Shown in pieces: positions 58,471-64,000 of a stretch of 64,000 bases of DNA; positions within the stretch are counted from its first letter, which is position 1, and the number at the start of each line of letters is the position of its first letter. The DNA comes from Bryopsis sp. KO-2023. Taxonomy: Eukaryota > Chlorophyta > Ulvophyceae > Bryopsidales > Bryopsidaceae. Both the position numbers and the translations under genes were made by a program. The notes beneath the pieces were generated by a model that saw only the letters and a list, made by a program, of their open reading frames with translations, was not told the origin of the DNA and searched no databases. The stretch covers positions 1,736,001 through 1,800,000 of the forward strand of contig BSYQ01000008.1 of NCBI GenBank assembly GCA_030272585.1, in the 5' to 3' direction.

Positions 58471-60892
58471 TCACATTTCGTTTCCGTGGACTCGAACTCT
58501 ATACAAACAGGTATAGTCTCCCGAGCCATGGTTGCTAATGATCTGCACACATGCATTGAAACCAAAACAATTGTATCGCAAACGGGGAGAAGCCAAGCCA
58601 TGTTTAATCAAACACAGAGATACCCAAAATTGTTTCTGCACCAGCCTTCAGGACAAGATCAAACAGCATGTAACAGTGGTCAGTGTTGCATTCATGACTA
58701 AATCACTCCTCAAGGAAATTCCAGAAGAGCAGCCCTTGCCAGAGAATGAGTGATTTACCTTCAGTCTAATGTGGCTGACTGGAAGCTTCCCATCAACCAT
58801 GTCGAATGTCTGCACGTGGCGGCCGTCTTCTTCGAACGCGTATCGGCCCAGCTCCTCGAATCCCTCCATACCTTTTCCTTTTCTCGTGGCGTTGAACCCC
58901 CAAACTTCAAACTCCTTCACAGCAGGGCTCCACTGCCCCCTATAGGCGATACGCTTATCGATGTGCTCCAGTGTTATCGCTGTTATTGCTACAGGAGCTC
59001 TGAGGCGAACATCGATGGAACCTGACGAGCCCGCCAACGGCAAGCATCGGCCAGGCAATGTCCCAGGTCGAAGAACCAACTGTTTGGGAAACACACACGG
59101 ATTGTTTTTCTTTTTGTGCAAGAAATTGATATCAACAACTTTGCAGAGAAGTGTTGGTTTTTGCTTCTTTCTGTTCGATATTTCGTCCAGTTTAAACAAA
59201 GCTCCACCTCGTCGGCCAAGGGATGGATCATTTGCGCGCCAAATCCCATAGTTTTGGAACACTCCATGCAAAATTCGATGAAGCAAGGCCAAAGGGCAAA
59301 CGAGCTCCAGGTACACAGATGGAATCCACGCAGTAATGCAGAATGCCCCACAACACTGGCTCCAGCAGTAGCGAGGGCGTAGTCAGGGAGCCCCTGATGA
59401 TCAAACACCCCAAACCTTTTAACTCAAGAGAATCCTGTTGTTTTGAGGTGAGTTCGTATATGAAATGCACTACCGCTCCGCGGGTTTCATCAATAGAACT
59501 GCGGCTTGTAAGGGCAAGCGACACCCACAGAAACTTGGTCGGTTTTCAGACAATCAACTAACAATCCACAGTAAAATAAACAACTGTCGGTTTTCAGTTG
59601 CTGTTTTGCGATGGTTGATGTGGGTTTCGGCTCACGGTGATGTCAGCAGTATAAGTATCCAGCTTCGCCTCAACTATCTCCTCCACTCGATTGCGAAACC
59701 AGTTCACGGGCTCCTCCCCCCTGCTACAAAAACCCAAACTTCATGGCAGACTTGAGGGCAAAAAAAGACCCATTTGAAGGTTGGTTTCAAAACAGGGGTC
59801 TCAGCAAAGTAAAATGAAAGCTTGGGAAAAAAATAGATTTCAAAGCTGTGGCATGAGATATATGTATCTATTGAAACAAGGGCACCATACCCTTCTTGAG
59901 TGGGCTCCTCTTGAAGCATCCCATATTTTTCCACCATGGAGTCCAAAGCCCTTTCCATTGATGCTAATCTGCATCAAAAAAAAGATATTTCAGTCGAGTC
60001 ATGTTGAATAAATCAATTCTGTGCACTAGAGAAAATAAAATCCTAAAAAGGCAGCCTGATATCTCATACCATGTCTGACAGACAATAGCACATGGGCATT
60101 GTCGGTAAAGTTAGTAAGGGAGGGTTACCAAACACATATTTTTTATGGCGATTCTCAAGCTGGTTGAAAGATGGCTGCAAGAATGATGTTGCGTTCAAGA
60201 ATGAGCAAAACCTCCACGTGCCTGGTTTCGGCCTCCGATTGTTTCTCCTTGTTTTGATTCACGGCCTCATGCAGCGTTGCGACGTTGATCAGCGCCGAGT
60301 CGACCTTTTCCACCATTTTCTTCGAGCCCGAAAAAACTCCAATCACAGCAAAGACCACACAAACCAGAACGATCCCCGCCGCCGCCATTTCCATCCCACG
60401 GATTTCGCAATGGTTGAACCCACGGTCGACTCGCTGATCTTCGCATGCAGCGTTTCGCAACGATATTCGATCGCATTGCGGTGGCGTGTTGGGTCTTTTC
60501 GACGCTCTCCTCTGAACAACTCCGCTGCCTATCCCTGAGTTCTGCGATCCAACCAAGCCAACCAATCATTTAAACGAAACTCCACTTTCGAGCAGCATCA
60601 TTCGATTTCTCACCGCTAGGTTCGCAACATTGCTGCCTCGACCCGCGTTTCCATTCTCGTCCCCCTCCGGCTTTAACCGAGAATTCCTGTGAGCTCTGGG
60701 GAAGGGCGGCGGGTCGGTTTTTGCCTGCGATGAGGGAGGTGACGGAAGTCGAGACCCTTGCTGGCTAGATTTCACGTTCGACTCCACGCCAACCAGTATC
60801 GGTTTCGTTCTCGGGGGCGGCGCCAGCGCCACCGACGGCCCTTCTTCGAGGTTCTGCAATTTGTTTTTCTTTCCCCTGCGGCGGCCTGCCAT
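58471..60892 (-). CDS. SUN-domain protein of the nuclear envelope
   Basis: Exons with matching phases: 60892-60614, 60541-60212 (last border uncertain), 59968-59891, 59720-59636, 59393-59208, 59079-58759 and 58542-58471. SUN proteins span the inner nuclear membrane and bind KASH partners to link the nucleus to the cytoskeleton. The N-terminus is basic and Pro-rich (MAGRRRGKKNKLQ). One membrane helix (MAAAGIVLVCVVFAVIGVF) is followed by a coiled-coil stretch and the SUN domain: DYALATAGASVV, PGRCLPLAGSSGSIDVRLR, APVAITAITLEHIDKR, WSPAVKEFEVWGF and the end SNHGSGDYTCLYRVRVHG. The layout is that of classical C-terminal SUN proteins. One small exon between 60212 and 59968 may be missing, because the phases there do not match directly. 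Confidence 0.88.
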
Positions 60893-61814
60893 GATTCGAT
60901 TTTCTTATTATATTCCTGCATGGTGAAAAGCAAATACATTCAGATCAAAGGCGAGCGTTTTTCGAGCTGCCGCGCTAGGTCTTGCCTTTACCCGCGACAA
61001 GCAATCCACAGACTTTCTTGCTCCTCGCAAAAGAAATATTGGCTTGCCTCAGGAACAACACTTGGAGTTTGCGGCCGGAGATCTTTGTCCAGGTGCCAGA
61101 ATCAAGTCAGCCTCAGAAACAGAAACGTTTCTGTTCTTGTGGGGTTGAATATACATGTATACATAACCCCACCTCGAAAATCACTGCACGATCATTCGGG
61201 GTACGACATAGTGATGATTTATTCCGTATGGCCCAGTGGATCCCAATGGATCCCAGTGAGTTCGCTGGGATCCACAATGCACTGGAATTCCAAAACTGAA
61301 TCCAAAAAACCACTGATATTTGACTTATCCAAGCTTAAAGTGAGTTGGGAACGGGAAATATACAAAAAAAAATCGAAATGTTGACGGGAACAAACAAACA
61401 AACATCAATTGACGGGAACGATGCTTTGTTATGACTTATCATGAAAAGGAATGCTTGAAATAATGTGATAATTATATTACCTACATCTGGCAAATACCCG
61501 AATAGGTGGAGCAGGAAAAAATGAAACGAAACATGACTTTATGTGCAAAGAAAAAAGCAAATTGAAGCGAAAGAAAAAAACAAGTGGCTACGGTTGGCGT
61601 TACTGGGTTTGGAAATATGCTGGCCGAAATCTACTTCAATCTTAGGATGGCACACCTCCCAGCTGGCAGCCAGTGTTGTTTGTTTGGGGAGTAGAGTGGC
61701 ATCTCTTTTACAATGTAATTGATGTTTTTTTTTCTTTTTTTTGGGGGGGGGGGATATTGTGCCAAAACGGTGTGCAAAAAAAACAAACGCATATCTTCAT
61801 TTTGCAGAAAATGT
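60893..61814. other. Spacer upstream of the SUN gene
   Basis: Presumed promoter region of the SUN gene, then AT-rich sequence with a T/G compound tract near 61730-61752. Open frames are short. It ends at the target duplication of the LTR element. Confidence 0.4.
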
Positions 61815-61818
61815 GACC

Positions 61819-62028
61819 TGTGGAATTCAGTGTATCGCAACAATCGATAGTCCGACATTGGAACGATCTTGATATGACTGGAAAGTATAGGAAAGATGAA
61901 TTCAGAGAGGTTATTTAGGAAGTGAAGGGACTGGTCATTGTGTCGTTCATTAGCTTACTTTTTGTAAAGCGTTGTTTGGCGGCCGTTTCACCACTCGGTA
62001 TCGCTGTTGCGAACGAGTGTATTCAATA
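61819..62028 (+). repeat. Left LTR
   Basis: Begins TGTGGAATTC and ends TTCAATA. Appears identical to 62738-62947. Confidence 0.8.
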
Positions 62029-62737
62029 TGGTTTCGGAGCTTTGGTCTTCATTGGACCGATAGCACAAGCACAGGGACGACCAGACACTGTTGCGTCTCG
62101 GAGTGAGACGAATTCTGCAGTGGCGACGTCGAAGAAAGTGTGACTGGAACGATATCACAAGCACAGGGACGACCAGACACTGTTGCGTCTCGAAGTGAGA
62201 CGAATTCTGCAGTGGCCAGGTCGGGTTATTTGTGCTGCGATGTGTACAAAGTAGTCGTGGCCTCGAGCGACGTAGGAAAAATAAATCAGGCAACGACCGA
62301 GGAGTGGTGGCGACGAGGTGGGAGAGTCCTGGGTCGAGACGAATGTGGCGGAAACGTATGGAGTGGAGCCCAAGGTGACTGGGAGCGTCGTGGGAAGAAC
62401 CGTCCAGTTGGTGTTGGGAAAATTCGAAGCCCGAGGTGATTGGGAGCGTCGTGGGAAGGTCTGACGAGAGGGCTGACCAACCCTAGTGAGTTTGAGTCGT
62501 GTGCGCTGGAAATTTGAAAGGCTTGGCAAGTCGCGTCGGAAGAAGGGTGTGGAAGAGAGTGTGCTGTGGAGTGACACCCTGGGTGCTGTGAACGAAATCG
62601 ACGTTGGACGAAGTGATCTTAAAGTGGAAAGGATCCGTTTTTTTCTTAGAAAAAAAAAAAAACGTTGGGCCCACCATGCACCTATTTTTAGAGTCAGGAT
62701 TGGATAGTTTTTATTCTTTCGGAGGCGCAGGAAAGCG

Positions 62738-62947
62738 TGTGGAATTCAGTGTATCGCAACAATCGATAGTCCGACATTGGAACGATCTTGATATGACTGG
62801 AAAGTATAGGAAAGATGAATTCAGAGAGGTTATTTAGGAAGTGAAGGGACTGGTCATTGTGTCGTTCATTAGCTTACTTTTTGTAAAGCGTTGTTTGGCG
62901 GCCGTTTCACCACTCGGTATCGCTGTTGCGAACGAGTGTATTCAATA
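62738..62947 (+). repeat. Right LTR
   Basis: Appears to be an identical copy of 61819-62028; the following GACC repeats the left flank. Confidence 0.8.
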
Positions 62948-62951
62948 GACC

Positions 62952-63904
62952 ACAATAAAAATAAAATATTTTGGAGACGCTCTCCAAAATGTGCCAAGAT
63001 AAAAAAAAGCAGATACAAAAATACGAAAAAAAAGTGCCAAAACCAAGTTCAACAAAAGAATGCGCCAGCTCACAATGAAATATCAAAGAGAAGAAATGCT
63101 TGGAAGTATGTGACTACTTTTTCGTATCAAGACTTGGAAAAAGGAGAAATTGATGCAGGAAAAAACTATGCCAGAAAAAAAACAAAACAAACACGAAACA
63201 TCGCTTTTTTGTGCAGGAAAAAAAGTCCTCTGCTACCAACATACGTTTTCTTTCATTTTAATTATTTTGATAGTAGGTGCTTGGGGTATCTGATTTGGCA
63301 ATTTAGGGAGGGGGGGGGGCAAAAACACTGTGTCTTCACCGTTCCATCCTACCCATCTTTCACATTCTTGGAACATTTATTGTTCTGGTTGTTTTGCCCC
63401 CCAACCCCCCCAGGACACACTTTGGTAGCGTTTCTGTTATCACAAGTGATATTGTACAACAAAGTACCACGCTGTCTATATGAGAAAATCTCGAATAGTC
63501 CATTTGGAAAAGTAGTGTAATAGATCTATCTCTGCCCACAAAAGAAAAAGCACTAAATGAGCTAGTGATGGTCTTCATTCTCAACTTCCTGTTCCATTGT
63601 CTTGGTTTGACTCGTACATACGTATATATACAATGCAAACCCAGCAAAATACAATCCATTGAGTATCAACAAAACAGTTTTCAGTGAGATGATAAATAAG
63701 GCTCAGAAAAAAAAGAGAGAAGTTGATCTTCTTTTGTGGCTGCCTCTCTGCCATTCTTGGTCTATCCTTGGTCTTGCCACCTTTCGATTGTGAACTTAAA
63801 GGTGGAACGACTCCCTCGAACTTCCAAGCGGGCTAGAAGAAAGCTACACTCACAAGGCACTCGAGTATCATCAATAATATGTGAAGACATGGAACGTATC
63901 TTAC
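62952..63904. other. Spacer, partly a dispersed repeat
   Basis: AT-rich. About 63230-63350 resembles 38500-38590 (TTTCTTTCATTTT ... GGCAATTTAG ... GTCTTC). A G-run and a C-run around GCAAAAACA and TGTTTTGC near 63310-63410 form an imperfect inverted pair. No gene recognised. Confidence 0.4.
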
Positions 63905-64000
63905 CTCACTGCCTAATTTCCAAAGGCAGCCCATGTCGTGGAGGCGACGCTGCACCCGAGCCAAAGCCAACAGGTACCCCCCTGTTGCGTGTGCTACGGC
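63905..64000 (-). CDS. Exon of a gene extending past the right edge
   Basis: A stop-free minus-strand block of 32 codons reading ALARVQRRLHDMGCLWKLGS, ending at a good donor (GAG|GTAAGA). Too short to assign. The next exon, expected to the left, was not identified. Confidence 0.45.

Larger units (their letters stand above)
61819..62947 (+). mobile_element. TRIM-like non-autonomous LTR retrotransposon
   Basis: Two direct repeats, 61819-62028 and 62738-62947 (210 bp each), look identical by eye. They are flanked by GACC on both sides (61815-61818 and 62948-62951). Directly after the left repeat, TGGTTTCGGAGC matches 10 of 12 bases of the initiator-methionine tRNA primer-binding site common in plant LTR elements. 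A purine-rich stretch (GGAGGCGCAGGAAAG) precedes the right repeat. The 709-bp interior has no protein gene and contains two diverged tandem copies (about 62053-62123 and 62143-62214). Confidence 0.8.

Noticed and set aside
61815..62951. Segmental tandem duplication instead of an LTR element
   Set aside because: The 4-bp flanking repeats, the primer-binding site directly after the left copy and the purine-rich stretch before the right copy fit an LTR element much better.
1..64000. CRISPR array, bacterial operon, prophage or defence island
   Set aside because: The window is eukaryotic: spliced genes, splice signals, nuclear and ciliary proteins. No regularly spaced short direct repeats with unique spacers were seen.

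Overview
The window is nuclear DNA from a eukaryote. Most genes are broken into short exons by GT-AG introns (at least two look like GC-AG), spacers are rich in homopolymers and microsatellites, and neighbours lie on either strand with no operons. A plant-type TOM20 (21106-23795), a pheophorbide-a-oxygenase-like Rieske protein with a transit-like N-terminus (55113-56978) and a BASS4-like transporter (26960-28483) point to a photosynthetic organism of the green lineage. CFAP206, CFAP141 and a dynein heavy-chain exon show that it builds motile flagella. A flagellate green alga (prasinophyte or early streptophyte) is the best inference; the species cannot be told from the sequence.

Layout. 1-8200: a small membrane ORF divergent from an RRM/RS splicing-factor-like gene, then CFAP206. 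8.2-10.2 kb: non-coding. 10.2-14.3 kb: SIN3 co-repressor (minus). 15.4-16.8 kb: CFAP141 and ribosomal bL31 as a divergent pair. 18.5-19.8 kb: an unrecognised four-helix membrane protein. 21.1-23.8 kb: TOM20. 24-27 kb: spacer with a LINE remnant. 27-28.5 kb: BASS4-like transporter. 29.4-30.2 kb: unresolved coding-like blocks. 31.4-37.2 kb: a 12-exon gene joining an EB1-type calponin-homology domain to eight MORN repeats. 37.2-41.7 kb: repeat-rich spacer with a GC-rich coding-like island. 41.7-50.9 kb: two tandem leucine-rich-repeat genes, the first cut by a 5.15-kb CACTA-type DNA transposon that carries a dynein AAA4 exon. 51-55 kb: LINE and CACTA-like remnants. 55.1-57 kb: Rieske oxygenase. 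57-57.7 kb: small exons and a MITE. 58.5-60.9 kb: SUN-domain protein. 61.8-63 kb: a very young TRIM-like LTR element. 63.9-64 kb: an exon of a gene entering from the right.

There is no single pathway here, but a cytoskeletal theme recurs: CFAP206 (radial-spoke base), CFAP141 (microtubule inner protein), the EB1-CH/MORN fusion, the SUN protein (nuclear envelope-cytoskeleton bridge) and the captured dynein exon. The two items I would look at first are the EB1-CH/MORN fusion, which I do not recognise as a described architecture, and the CACTA element with the dynein exon. Gene models were assembled by hand from splice signals and reading-frame phase; where I checked that phases match I say so.
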